A stretch of DNA of 64,000 nt from Mesorhizobium sp. ES1-4 (GTDB lineage: Bacteria; Pseudomonadota; Alphaproteobacteria; Rhizobiales; Rhizobiaceae): assembly GCF_020164745.1 (NCBI RefSeq), contig NZ_JAIUGV010000003.1:186001-250000 (forward strand), read 5' to 3'. Below, piece after piece: positions 1 to 7,978 of the stretch (position 1 is its first letter; the number at the start of each line of letters is the position of its first letter). Position numbers and translations under genes: made by a program. The notes under the pieces are model-generated. The model was not told the origin of the DNA. It worked only from the letters and a program-made list of their open reading frames with translations, and ran no database searches.

Positions 1-128
1 AGGAGGGGACCAGTTTCGGCCGTGGTGGGCACAACCAAGACCGATCCGCGTTGAGCCTGTCGCCGAACCGCCGGGGTCCGACGTCTGTCACGCATGCTGT
101 CAGTTTTGACCACAAGGGAGGGATAACT

Positions 129-956
129 TTGAAAAAGCTGCTCGATCTAGCTGTTCTTGCCGCCGCGACATTGGCGATCACAACGGCAGCCATGGCCGGG
201 GAAACCCTGGACCGCGTCACCTCGAAAAAGGCGATGGTCATCGCCACCAACGCGGCCTGGCCGCCGCAGAGCTTTCTCGACGACAGCAACGAACTCGCCG
301 GTTTCGACATCGATGTCTCGCGCGAGATCGGTAAGCGGCTTGGTGTCGAGGTCTCGTTCGAAACGCCCGACTGGGCGACGCTGACCGGCGGCCGTTGGCA
401 GGGACGCTACGACCTCGGCGTCGGATCGGTCACGCCGACCAAGGCCCGTTCCAAGGTGATCGACTTTGTCGGCATCTATTACTACAGCCCCTACGTCTAT
501 GTCGTGCACAAGGACAGCGACGCGAAGACGGTTACCGATCTCAACGGCAAGGTCATCGGCGTCGAGACGGCCACCACCTCGGAGGACTTTATCCGCCGCA
601 AGCTCGAAATCGACGCGCCCGGTCTGCCTCCCATCGAATACAAGCTCGAGCCGGGCGAGGTCCGCACCTATGCGGATTCCATGCTTCCCTTCGATGACCT
701 GCGGCTTGGCGACGGCGTGCGCCTGAATGCCGTGATCGCCCCGGAGCAGACGGCGCAGAATGCCATCAAGAACGGCTATCCCGTGAAGATCCTGGAAGGC
801 GAATACGCTTTCCGCGAGCCGCTCGTCGTCATCGCCGAGAAGAAGGATCCCGAGTGGACCGCAAAGGTCGCGGGCATCCTCGCCGAGATGAAGACGGACG
901 GCACGCTCGCCGCGCTGACCACGAAGTGGTACGGCAAGGACTACAGCGCCAAGTAA
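129..956 (+). CDS. Polar amino-acid-type ABC transporter substrate-binding protein
   Basis: Periplasmic family-3 solute-binding protein that should deliver an amino acid or related amine to the permease encoded at 2329. I start it at the TTG at 129, because an AGGGAGG Shine-Dalgarno lies just before it and the product then opens with a classic signal peptide (two Lys, a hydrophobic Ala/Leu core, cleavage near AMA-GE). The longer frame back to 51 would bury that signal. The mature part has the bilobed SBP pattern, including the FDIDVSREIGKRLG segment near residue 60. At 275 aa it is normal for the family. The ligand cannot be read from sequence; the oxidase next door suggests an amine or amino acid that is then oxidised. 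Confidence 0.9.
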   Translation: MKKLLDLAVLAAATLAITTAAMAGETLDRVTSKKAMVIATNAAWPPQSFLDDSNELAGFDIDVSREIGKRLGVEVSFETPDWATLTGGRWQGRYDLGVGSVTPTKARSKVIDFVGIYYYSPYVYVVHKDSDAKTVTDLNGKVIGVETATTSEDFIRRKLEIDAPGLPPIEYKLEPGEVRTYADSMLPFDDLRLGDGVRLNAVIAPEQTAQNAIKNGYPVKILEGEYAFREPLVVIAEKKDPEWTAKVAGILAEMKTDGTLAALTTKWYGKDYSAK

Positions 957-963
957 AATCATT

Positions 964-991
964 CCGCCGGCTGCCCCTCGGCAGCCGGCGG
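964..991 (+). terminator. Perfect 12-bp stem hairpin after the binding-protein gene
   Basis: Bases 964-975 pair perfectly with 980-991 around a 4-base CCTC loop. It begins 7 bases after the binding-protein stop and lacks a U-tract, so it looks more like an mRNA-stabilising or attenuating hairpin than a full terminator. Such hairpins usually keep the binding protein expressed above the downstream genes. Confidence 0.6.
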
Positions 992-1027
992 GCGTCACCC
1001 ATGCATGCCCCTCACGCGAAGTCATCG

Positions 1028-2332
1028 ATGGCCTATCCGGACACCTATTACGCCCGCACCCTGACCGACCAGAAGACGAGGCCTCCGCTCAAAGGTGAGT
1101 CGCAATGTGACGTGGCCGTCGTCGGCGCCGGACTGGCCGGGTTGACGACAGCGCTGCAGCTGGCCCGTGCCGGACTGCGTGTCGCCGTGCTGGAAGCCCA
1201 GGCCGTCGGTTTCGGCGCTTCGGGCCGCAATGGCGGTTTCGTCACGCCCGGCTTCGCCACCGGCGGCGACAATATCGCCGCACGTGTCGGCGCGGAGGCG
1301 GCGCGCGACCTGCACCGGCTGTCGATCGAGGGCGTCGAGTTCGTGCGCGACACCATCGAGACGCTCAAAATATCGGCTGCCCAGCCGCGCGCCGGCCTGC
1401 TCAGCGTCCTGCGCTACGACGACGGCCATGCGCTGAAGTCTTATGCCGAACGGATGGCACACGACCACGGCTATGAACTTCAGTATCTCGAGAGCGAAGA
1501 GGTCCGGTCGGTGCTGAAGTCGGCCCGCTACCACCAGGGCGTGCGCGACCCGAACGCCTTTCACATCCATCCGCTGAACTATCTGCGTTGCCTTGCCGAC
1601 GAGATCGAGCGGCTTGGCGGCGACATCCACGAAAGCTCGGAGGTCGTGGAATGCGATCTCGCAGGGCCGCAAAAGATGCTTCGCACCAGACAGGGCACGC
1701 TTCGAGCACCCCGGATCGTGCTCGCGACCGGCGGCTATACCGGCCCGGTTTTCGGCCAGCTCCATCGCGCCTTTCTACCCATCGCGACCTATGTGATGGT
1801 TTCCGAGGCGGCTCCCCGCCTCATTGCGCAAGCCGTGGCCACGACGGATGCTGTCGGCGACAACAGGCGGGCCGGCGACTATTATCGTCTGGTCGAGAGC
1901 GGCAATCGCCTTTTGTGGGGCGGGCGTATTACCACGCGTGCCGCTTCTGCCGACGCGCTGGCGCGCGAGTTGCGCCGCGAGATGGTCGGCACTTACCCGC
2001 AGCTTGCCAGCCTCAAGACCGAACTGGCCTGGTCAGGGCTGATGTCCTATGCCCGGCATCTGATGCCCCAGATCGGAGAGCTGCAGCCAGGCGTCTGGTA
2101 TTGCACCGCTTTCGGCGGCCACGGCCTCAACACCACGGCGATTGCCGGAAAAATTGTCGCCGAGGGCATTCTGGGCGTTTCGGACCGGTACCGGCAGTTC
2201 GCACCGTTCGGACTGAACTGGGCTGGCGGCGGCGCCGGCCTGGCCGCCGCGCAGCTCACCTACTGGAAACTGCAGGCGCAGGACTGGTGGCGGGAACGCC
2301 GCGCCACCGCCAAGGACAAGGTGACGGCATGA
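1028..2332 (+). CDS. FAD-dependent amine/amino-acid oxidoreductase (DAO family, PuuB/DadA-like)
   Basis: Flavoprotein of the D-amino-acid-oxidase/glycine-oxidase superfamily. The Rossmann FAD motif VVGAGLAGL lies near residue 30, followed by the conserved SGRNGG segment that contacts the flavin, and the C-terminal GGHGLNTTAIAGK FAD-closing motif is present. The 434 aa length matches gamma-glutamylputrescine-oxidase-like enzymes. Its place between an ABC binding protein and its permease suggests it oxidises the imported compound. An upstream in-frame ATG at 1001 is possible; 1028 is preferred because family members begin close to this point. The stop overlaps the permease start by 4 bases (ATGA), so the two are translationally coupled. 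The exact substrate is unknown. Confidence 0.85.
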   Translation: MAYPDTYYARTLTDQKTRPPLKGESQCDVAVVGAGLAGLTTALQLARAGLRVAVLEAQAVGFGASGRNGGFVTPGFATGGDNIAARVGAEAARDLHRLSIEGVEFVRDTIETLKISAAQPRAGLLSVLRYDDGHALKSYAERMAHDHGYELQYLESEEVRSVLKSARYHQGVRDPNAFHIHPLNYLRCLADEIERLGGDIHESSEVVECDLAGPQKMLRTRQGTLRAPRIVLATGGYTGPVFGQLHRAFLPIATYVMVSEAAPRLIAQAVATTDAVGDNRRAGDYYRLVESGNRLLWGGRITTRAASADALARELRREMVGTYPQLASLKTELAWSGLMSYARHLMPQIGELQPGVWYCTAFGGHGLNTTAIAGKIVAEGILGVSDRYRQFAPFGLNWAGGGAGLAAAQLTYWKLQAQDWWRERRATAKDKVTA

Positions 2333-3297
2333 TCGGCAGGCTGATGCTCTCGCATCCGGGACTCGCCCGCCGCGCCGCGGGCGCGCTTTTTCCTGCGCTG
2401 CTGGCCGCCGCCCTTTACGTCATGGGCATCAAGTCGAGCTGGATCGGCTCTTTGATGCCGCTTGCATCCGACTGGTTGCAGGCCAACCCAGCCTTGTCAC
2501 GCGGCCTCTCCGCCGTGTTGATCGCCCTCCTGGTGCTGGTGAACTGCAAGCTGCTGCTGCTCCTGCCCCGGCGCCAGCAGATCGCCGGCGTCTGGATAGA
2601 GCTGTTCGCTCTGCTGATGCTGTTCTTCTATTCCTTCGACCTCTCCTTTGCATTTATCGCCAGGAAGGTCGGCTTCCTGATCACCCAGGGCGTGACCACG
2701 ACGCTTTACATCTCGGCGATCTCGATCCTGATCGCGACGACCATCGCGCTTGTCGGCGCCATCGCCAAGCTGACCGGAAACGGCATCGTTTACGGGCTGG
2801 CGACCTTCTACACGTCGCTGTTTCGCGGCCTGCCGTTGCTGATGCAGATCTACATCATCTATCTCGGCCTGCCGCAGGTCGGCTACGTGATCGGCGCGGT
2901 GCCGGCCGGCATCGTGGCGCTGTCGCTGTGTTATGGCGCCTACATGACCGAGATCTTCCGCGCCGGCATCGAAAGCATTCCGCGCGGGCAAAGCGAAGGC
3001 GCCACCGCGCTCGGCCTGAGCCCCGGCCAGACCATGGCGCTCGTCATCCTGCCGCAGGCCATGCGCGTCATCATCCCGCCCACCGGCAACCAATTCATCG
3101 CCATGCTGAAGGATTCCTCGCTGGTATCGGTGGTCGGCGTGTGGGAGATCATGTATCTCGCCCGCACGATGGGCCAGACGGAGTTCCGTCATATCGAGAT
3201 GCTGATCACCGCCTCGATGATCTACTGGATCCTGTCGATCGCACTGGAATTCGGCCAAGCCTATCTCGAACGGCGCTTCGGCCGATCGGGACGGTAA
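2329..3297 (+). CDS. Amino-acid ABC transporter permease (HisM/GlnP family)
   Basis: Inner-membrane permease. An N-terminal region of about 100 residues with two or three hydrophobic segments precedes the MetI-like core, which begins at GVTTTLYISA. The EAA-type loop that contacts the ATPase is visible near ESIPRGQSEGATALGLS, followed by PQAMRVIIPP. At 322 aa it is longer than the usual 220 aa because of the N-terminal extension. It is coupled to the preceding oxidase by an ATGA overlap. No ATPase follows; one may lie upstream of the window or be shared with another system. Confidence 0.88.
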   Translation: MIGRLMLSHPGLARRAAGALFPALLAAALYVMGIKSSWIGSLMPLASDWLQANPALSRGLSAVLIALLVLVNCKLLLLLPRRQQIAGVWIELFALLMLFFYSFDLSFAFIARKVGFLITQGVTTTLYISAISILIATTIALVGAIAKLTGNGIVYGLATFYTSLFRGLPLLMQIYIIYLGLPQVGYVIGAVPAGIVALSLCYGAYMTEIFRAGIESIPRGQSEGATALGLSPGQTMALVILPQAMRVIIPPTGNQFIAMLKDSSLVSVVGVWEIMYLARTMGQTEFRHIEMLITASMIYWILSIALEFGQAYLERRFGRSGR

Positions 3298-3506
3298 ATC
3301 GTCGAGAATTCAAATCAGCGCGCCTGTGGCGCCTCGGCCTTCAGCCGCCCGAGTTGATCGCGCTGGGTGGCATCGGCACACGCATCGTCGGGCAAGCCAG
3401 GATCGTGCCATGGCCTCAAGGCTGTGAACGGGCCGACAAGCGGCACAACCGGATGCAAACAGGGTTAGAGATTGCTTAACGGGTCGGGTACGCCGGGCCT
3501 GTCTAG

Positions 3507-4268
3507 TCATGCGGCCGCGGAAATGTCGGTATCCAGGATCGTCAGGTTGCGGCCCGCATGCTTGGCCTGGTAGAGGCGCCGGTCCGCGGCGCGCATCAGG
3601 TCCGATACGCTGACATCCTCGCCGCAGACGGTGCCGCCGATGCTGACGGTCAACGGAATGGTTCGTTCGTCGACGGGCCGGAAGCGGATCAGCTCGACCT
3701 CGCGGCGGATCCGTTCGGCAACGCGCTTGGCCTCCTGTTCCGTGGCTCCGGTCAGGAACGCGCCGAACTCCTCGCCGCCGATGCGGCCGAGCACGTCGCC
3801 GCTCCGTACGCCGCGCTCGATGGCGCTGGCGATCAACAGCAGCGCGTCGTCGCCGGTCAGGTGGCCGAAATTGTCATTGATCGCCTTGAAATGGTCGGCG
3901 TCGATGATCAGCAGTGCGCCGCGGTCGGACTTGCGCCGGGAACCATCCAGCGCGGCAAAGAAGCTTTCCCGGTTGAGCATGCCGGTCATGTCGTCGCGGC
4001 TCGCCTTTTCCTCCAGCCGGCGGTGCGCGGCCGCGAGTTGGGCATGGGCACGGGCAAGTTCGCGATGCGCGTTCTTCAGCCGGTCGCTCTGCCAGAAAGT
4101 GCTGGCGCAGGCCACCCATGCAAGCACCAGCGGACAGAGCGTCGACGCCAGCCAGATCGTCCGGTTGACAGGAAACCCCATCGCCGGAACGACGATCAGC
4201 GTCAGCAGGAGAGAGGTGGCGACGGAGGCGAAAGCGATGGCGGCGGATTTCAGAATGATGCTGTTCAT
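3507..4268 (-). CDS. Membrane-anchored GGDEF diguanylate cyclase
   Basis: Two hydrophobic segments (about residues 8-28 and 37-57) anchor the protein, a short helical linker follows (about 62-90), and then a full GGDEF domain. The active-site motif is GGEEF at 164-168, and the inhibitory I-site RxxD is intact as RSGD at 155-158 with the canonical five-residue spacing. It should therefore make c-di-GMP from two GTP and be product-inhibited. There is no recognisable sensor domain outside the membrane segments. It is a single-gene unit on the opposite strand to both neighbours. Confidence 0.92.
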   Translation of the reverse strand: MNSIILKSAAIAFASVATSLLLTLIVVPAMGFPVNRTIWLASTLCPLVLAWVACASTFWQSDRLKNAHRELARAHAQLAAAHRRLEEKASRDDMTGMLNRESFFAALDGSRRKSDRGALLIIDADHFKAINDNFGHLTGDDALLLIASAIERGVRSGDVLGRIGGEEFGAFLTGATEQEAKRVAERIRREVELIRFRPVDERTIPLTVSIGGTVCGEDVSVSDLMRAADRRLYQAKHAGRNLTILDTDISAAA

Positions 4269-4379
4269 CGCAAGCTCCCACTGGACTGTCTCTGTGCCAG
4301 CAAGCCCTGAAGGCTACCTTTCCCGGATGCATAAAATTTGAATCGTGAGGCTATTTCTGCAACTTCAACGCGCAATAGT

Positions 4380-4388
4380 TGTGGATAA
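4380..4388 (-). promoter_or_regulatory. Consensus DnaA box in nucleotidase leader
   Basis: The minus strand reads TTATCCACA, the perfect DnaA 9-mer, about 40 bases before the ATG at 4429. It is a single box with no others recognised around it, so it is not an origin. It could be chance or a DnaA-responsive promoter element. Confidence 0.3.
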
Positions 4389-4428
4389 AGTCCCTTTCAG
4401 AATCCCTGTTTCGTGCCATAAGGAGCGC

Positions 4429-5133
4429 ATGACCACGCTTCCCGATCCCGCCCGGTTCGCCCATGTCACCGACTGGGTGTTCGACCTCGACAACACGCTG
4501 TATCCGCACCACTCGAATCTGTTCTCGCAGATCGACGTCAAGATGACCGCCTATGTCGGGGAACTGCTGGCGCTGCCGCGCGAGGAGGCGCGCAAGTTGC
4601 AGAAGGAGCTCTATCGCGAATACGGCACGACGCTGAACGGGTTGATGACGCGCCATGGCATCGATCCTGACGATTTTCTCGAGAAGGTCCATGACATCGA
4701 CTATTCGTGGCTGGTGCCCGATCCGGTGCTCGGCACCGCCATCCGGCAGCTTCCCGGCCGCAAGTTCATCTTCACCAACGGCGACCGCAGGCACGCCGAG
4801 CGCACCGCGCGCCAGCTCGGCATCCTCGACCATTTCGACGACATCTTCGACATCGTCGCCGCCGACCTCAACCCCAAGCCGGCGCGCCAGACCTACGAGA
4901 AATTCGCCGAACTGCACGCCGTCACCGGTCACAACGCGGTGATGTTCGAGGATCTCGCCCGCAACCTGGCCGTGCCGAAGTCGCTGGGCATGACCACGGT
5001 GCTCGTGGTGCCGCGCAATTTCGAGCCGACCTTTTCGGAAATCTGGGAACGCGACCCGGCGCAGGAAGACGACGTCGACTACGTCACCGACGATCTCGCC
5101 ACGTTCCTCACGGCCATAGTCGTAAGGGAGTGA
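4429..5133 (+). CDS. Pyrimidine 5'-nucleotidase, HAD superfamily (SDT1-like)
   Basis: HAD hydrolase with the nucleophile motif VFDLDNTLYP (Asp19 and Asp21), the motif II Thr in FIFTNGD, and the C-terminal acidic motif around MFEDLARN. The pattern and the 234 aa length match the plant/yeast SDT1/Phm8-type pyrimidine 5'-nucleotidases, which dephosphorylate UMP/CMP and noncanonical pyrimidine nucleotides. The ATG at 4429 is chosen because AGGAG lies 4 bases upstream; the longer frame from 4345 has no ribosome-binding site. The tandem octamer array starts at the last base of its stop codon. Convergent with the LOG-family gene. Confidence 0.88.
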   Translation: MTTLPDPARFAHVTDWVFDLDNTLYPHHSNLFSQIDVKMTAYVGELLALPREEARKLQKELYREYGTTLNGLMTRHGIDPDDFLEKVHDIDYSWLVPDPVLGTAIRQLPGRKFIFTNGDRRHAERTARQLGILDHFDDIFDIVAADLNPKPARQTYEKFAELHAVTGHNAVMFEDLARNLAVPKSLGMTTVLVVPRNFEPTFSEIWERDPAQEDDVDYVTDDLATFLTAIVVRE

Positions 5134-5212
5134 GGAATTGAGGAATTGAGGAATTGAGGAATTGAGGAATTGAGGAATTGAGGAATTGAGGAATTGAGGA
5201 ATTGAGGAATTG
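5133..5212 (+). repeat. Ten perfect tandem copies of AGGAATTG
   Basis: The octamer AGGAATTG is repeated ten times without error (80 bases), starting at the last base of the upstream stop codon. About 25 bases later, roughly 5235-5302, the complementary strand carries degenerate versions of the same unit (GGAATTGAGG, GGAACTGGGG). The two halves could therefore pair into a long imperfect hairpin between the convergent genes. Perfect copies suggest recent slippage expansion. Copy number may vary among isolates, with no effect on either protein. Confidence 0.97.
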
Positions 5213-5299
5213 TTGGACGCACGACTATGTCCCTTATTTCGTCAATTCTTCATTTCCTCAATTCCCCAGTTCCCTTTCCCCAGTTCCCTTCCCCCGTTC

Positions 5300-6154
5300 C
5301 TACTCCCCTAGCCCGTAGAAGCGGCTGACGATGCCCCAGGCCTCGTCGGCCGTGTCGACGAACTCGATGATGTCCTGGTCGCCCGGGCTGATCGTGCCTT
5401 GCTCGGCGAGGAAGTCGAGGTCGATCGCCCGCTTCCAGAAGGACTTGCCGAACAGGATCACCGGCACGCGCTCCATGCGCCCGGTCTGGATCAGCGTCAG
5501 CGTCTCGAAGAACTCGTCCATCGTGCCGAAGCCGCCGGGAAACACCGCCACGGCCTTGGCGCGCATGACGAAGTGCATCTTGCGGATGGCGAAATAGTGG
5601 AAGTTGAAACAGAGTTCCGGCGTCACATAGGGGTTCGGCGCCTGCTCATGCGGCAGCACGATGTTGAGCCCTATCGACGGCGCGCCGACATCGTCGGCGC
5701 CACGGTTTCCCGCTTCCATCACGCCGGGTCCGCCGCCGGTCACCACGACGTACTCGCGGTAGTACGAGGTGGCCGACTGCCGCGAACAGAGGCGGGCGAA
5801 TTTGCGCGCCTCCTCGTAATATTTGCTGTTTTCCTCGAGGTTCCTCTTCTGCGTCTCGTTCTTGGCCGCCCAGGCCTCGCCGCCGGGTTCGGGCAGACGC
5901 GCACCGCCGAACAGGATCACCGTCGAACGGATGCCGCGCTCGGCCAGGATCATCTCCGGTTTCAGCAGTTCCAGTTGCAGCCTGACCGCGCGCAGTTCGC
6001 GCCGCGTCATGAAGTCTGGATCGTTCCAGGCCAAGCGGTAGGTCTCGGCTCGCGTCTGCGGCGTGTCCGGCACGCTCTTAGACCGCTCCAGATCCTCGTC
6101 CGAATGCGGCAGCGGCGTCCATCCCGCCTTTTCCATGGGAGTCATCGAATCCAC
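5300..6154 (-). CDS. LOG-family protein (TIGR00730-type nucleotide phosphoribohydrolase)
   Basis: Lysine-decarboxylase-like Rossmann protein of the LONELY GUY family. The signature PGGFGTMDEFFE and the upstream nucleotide-binding VVTGGGPGVMEAGNRGA are both present. LOG enzymes release the base from cytokinin or purine nucleoside 5'-monophosphates. At 284 aa it belongs to the longer bacterial class, with about 80 extra N-terminal residues compared with plant LOG. A second ATG nine bases downstream, at 6145, is an alternative start. Whether it makes cytokinin or only hydrolyses AMP cannot be told from sequence; both are plausible in a plant-associated bacterium. Confidence 0.88.
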   Translation of the reverse strand: MDSMTPMEKAGWTPLPHSDEDLERSKSVPDTPQTRAETYRLAWNDPDFMTRRELRAVRLQLELLKPEMILAERGIRSTVILFGGARLPEPGGEAWAAKNETQKRNLEENSKYYEEARKFARLCSRQSATSYYREYVVVTGGGPGVMEAGNRGADDVGAPSIGLNIVLPHEQAPNPYVTPELCFNFHYFAIRKMHFVMRAKAVAVFPGGFGTMDEFFETLTLIQTGRMERVPVILFGKSFWKRAIDLDFLAEQGTISPGDQDIIEFVDTADEAWGIVSRFYGLGE

Positions 6155-6246
6155 CCGTCCAATTCCTTTACTTGCGTCGTCCCGTGACGCAGCCGCGATT
6201 GACCCTCATTCAGCCTTAACATAGGGTCCGCGCGACTTTTAAACAG

Positions 6247-6266
6247 GTTAAGGCGCAGGCCTTAAC
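6247..6266 (+). promoter_or_regulatory. GTTAAGGC inverted repeat upstream of dapD
   Basis: A perfect 8-bp inverted repeat, GTTAAGGC and GCCTTAAC separated by GCAG, ends 22 bases before the dapD ATG. A third half-site GCCTTAAC lies at 6213-6220. The arrangement suits a dimeric repressor or activator of dapD or of the divergent LOG gene. The spacing (10 bases between TTAA cores) does not fit the CtrA TTAA-N7-TTAA site. Confidence 0.45.
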
Positions 6267-6288
6267 AGCTTGGTAATGGAGCAAATTC

Positions 6289-7143
6289 ATGTCGAAGCCC
6301 GATCTGGCGAGCCTCGAAAAGACCATCGACAGGGCCTTCGAGGAACGCGACGCCATTTCGACCGCCACCCGCGGCGAGATGCGCGACGCCATCCAGTCGG
6401 CGCTCGACCTGCTCGACCGCGGTGCCGTCCGCGTCGCCGAGCGGCAGGCCGACGGCAAGTGGCACGTCAATCAGTGGCTCAAGAAGGCGGTGCTGCTCTC
6501 CTTCCGGCTCAACCCGATGGAGATCATCAAGGGCGGCCCCGGAGAGGCCGTGTGGTGGGACAAGGTAGCATCCAAGTTCGACGGCTGGAGCGCCGCCGAT
6601 TTCGAGAAGGCGGGCTTCCGCGCCGTGCCGTCGTCGATCGTGCGCCGTTCGGCCTATGTGGCGCCGGGCGCCGTTTTGATGCCGTCCTTCGTCAATATCG
6701 GCGCCTATGTCGACAGCGGCACCATGGTCGATACCTGGGCTTCTGTCGGCTCCTGCGCCCAGATCGGCAAGAACGTCCACCTTTCGGGCGGCGTCGGCAT
6801 CGGCGGCGTGCTGGAGCCGATGCAGGCCGGCCCGACCATCATCGAGGACAATTGCTTCATCGGCGCGCGCTCCGAAGTGGTCGAAGGCTGCATCGTGCGC
6901 GAAGGCTCGGTGCTCGGCATGGGCGTTTTCATCGGCCAGTCGACCAAGATCGTCGACCGCGCCACCGGCGACGTCTTCTATGGCGAGGTGCCGCCGAATT
7001 CCGTGGTCGTCGCCGGATCGATGCCCGGCAAGCCGCTGCCCAATGGCGAGCCTGGCCCCAGCCTCTACTGCGCCGTCATCGTCAAGCGCGTCGACGCCAA
7101 GACCCGGTCCAAGACCTCGATCAACGAATTGCTGCGCGATTGA
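6289..7143 (+). CDS. dapD: 2,3,4,5-tetrahydropyridine-2,6-dicarboxylate N-succinyltransferase
   Basis: Cytosolic acyltransferase of the succinylase branch of lysine and meso-diaminopimelate biosynthesis; it transfers succinyl from succinyl-CoA to tetrahydrodipicolinate. The N-terminal helical domain (about residues 1-100) is followed by left-handed beta-helix hexapeptide repeats. These include the conserved segment [20 protein letters not shown] and the [20 protein letters not shown] turns. At 284 aa it has the standard length. dapE lies 2.7 kb downstream on the same strand, so the window holds two steps of one pathway, separated by unrelated small genes. Confidence 0.97.
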   Translation: MSKPDLASLEKTIDRAFEERDAISTATRGEMRDAIQSALDLLDRGAVRVAERQADGKWHVNQWLKKAVLLSFRLNPMEIIKGGPGEAVWWDKVASKFDGWSAADFEKAGFRAVPSSIVRRSAYVAPGAVLMPSFVNIGAYVDSGTMVDTWASVGSCAQIGKNVHLSGGVGIGGVLEPMQAGPTIIEDNCFIGARSEVVEGCIVREGSVLGMGVFIGQSTKIVDRATGDVFYGEVPPNSVVVAGSMPGKPLPNGEPGPSLYCAVIVKRVDAKTRSKTSINELLRD

Positions 7144-7215
7144 TCTTTCCGCCGGGCAGGCGCACCTTCCACCGGCGCGACGATCGGTCGCGCTGGTTCA
7201 AAATGGAGGGGTGAC

Positions 7216-7577
7216 ATGGACTGGAAGTATCTGCTCACAAGTTCGACGGCCGCATCAACCGCGCCAAGTTCTGGGCCGGTATCGGCATATTCATCGTGAT
7301 CGCCATCGTAGCCTTCATTCTCGATGCGATCCTGGGCACACGTTTCACCACCGCCAGTGGCGCCCAGGTCGGCATCGTCGGCATGCTCGTCGCGCTCGGG
7401 TCGATCTATTTCGCGATTGCCCTCTATGCCAAACGCTGGCACGACCGCAACAAGTCGGGCTGGTGGACGCTTATCGGCCTCGTACCCATTATCGGCGGCA
7501 TCTGGCTGCTGGTGGAACTCGGCATCCTCGAAGGCACCAGGGGTGCCAATCAATATGGATCGGACCCGCTTGCCTGA
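7216..7577 (+). pseudogene. DUF805 membrane protein gene with a one-base deletion
   Basis: The gene opens well: GGAGGGG ribosome site, ATG at 7216, residues MDWKYLLTS. The expected DUF805 continuation, FDGRINRAKFW, lies in the next frame from about 7240. Reading across one missing base near 7238-7243 (CTCACAAGTTC) restores a complete protein of about 120 aa with the family's membrane segments and the RWHDRNKSGWW motif. As written, translation from 7216 ends near 7299. Either the gene is broken, the base is a sequencing error, or the reading is programmed; a simple deletion or error is likeliest. The 3' end overlaps the next DUF805 gene. Confidence 0.75.
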
Positions 7578-7947
7578 AAGATCGGATCTCACCTGGCTTT
7601 TCTTCAAAACATCGGGCCGCGTCAGCCGCGCGGCCTATTTTCTCGGTGGATTGCTGGTCGCCATCATCCAGGCCTTCCCGCTGTACCGCTTCACGCTGGT
7701 GCCGGAAGGCTCGGCCGAGAGCAATATGTGGTCGTTCATCTTCTTCATCGCCTTCATCGGCTCGCTGTGGTCGAACATCGCGCTGGCGGTGAAACGGCTG
7801 CACGACCTCGACAAGCCGGGCATTGCCGCGCTGATCCTGTTCGTGCCGGTCGTCTCGATCGTCGCCTTCCTTGTTTTGTGCCTGTTTCCAGGGCAGCCTG
7901 GACCCAACCGCTACGGCAGGCGCACCAACGAGCCGGCGCAACCCTGA
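7555..7947 (+). CDS. DUF805 family small membrane protein
   Basis: A 130 aa inner-membrane protein of unknown function. It has the DUF805 pattern: an aromatic N-terminal GRVSRAAYF, several hydrophobic segments, and the conserved KRLHDLDKPG motif between the central helices. The ATG at 7555 lies inside the 3' end of the frameshifted DUF805 gene (23-base overlap), so it was probably coupled to it. The two are tandem paralogues. The frame extends further upstream but that part is a shadow of the preceding gene. Confidence 0.8.
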   Translation: MDRTRLPERSDLTWLFFKTSGRVSRAAYFLGGLLVAIIQAFPLYRFTLVPEGSAESNMWSFIFFIAFIGSLWSNIALAVKRLHDLDKPGIAALILFVPVVSIVAFLVLCLFPGQPGPNRYGRRTNEPAQP

Positions 7948-7978
7948 GGCCCGATTTCATGAGGTCGGATATCTCGCC

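Noticed and set aside
4345..4428. Earlier start for the pyrimidine nucleotidase
   Set aside because: There is no ribosome site, and the extra 28 residues do not resemble the family; the ATG at 4429 has AGGAG.
5133..5212. CRISPR-like array
   Set aside because: The units are contiguous octamers without spacers, so it is a simple tandem repeat.
6247..6266. CtrA binding site upstream of dapD
   Set aside because: The two TTAA cores are 10 bases apart rather than 7, so the CtrA consensus is not met; kept only as an unknown palindrome.
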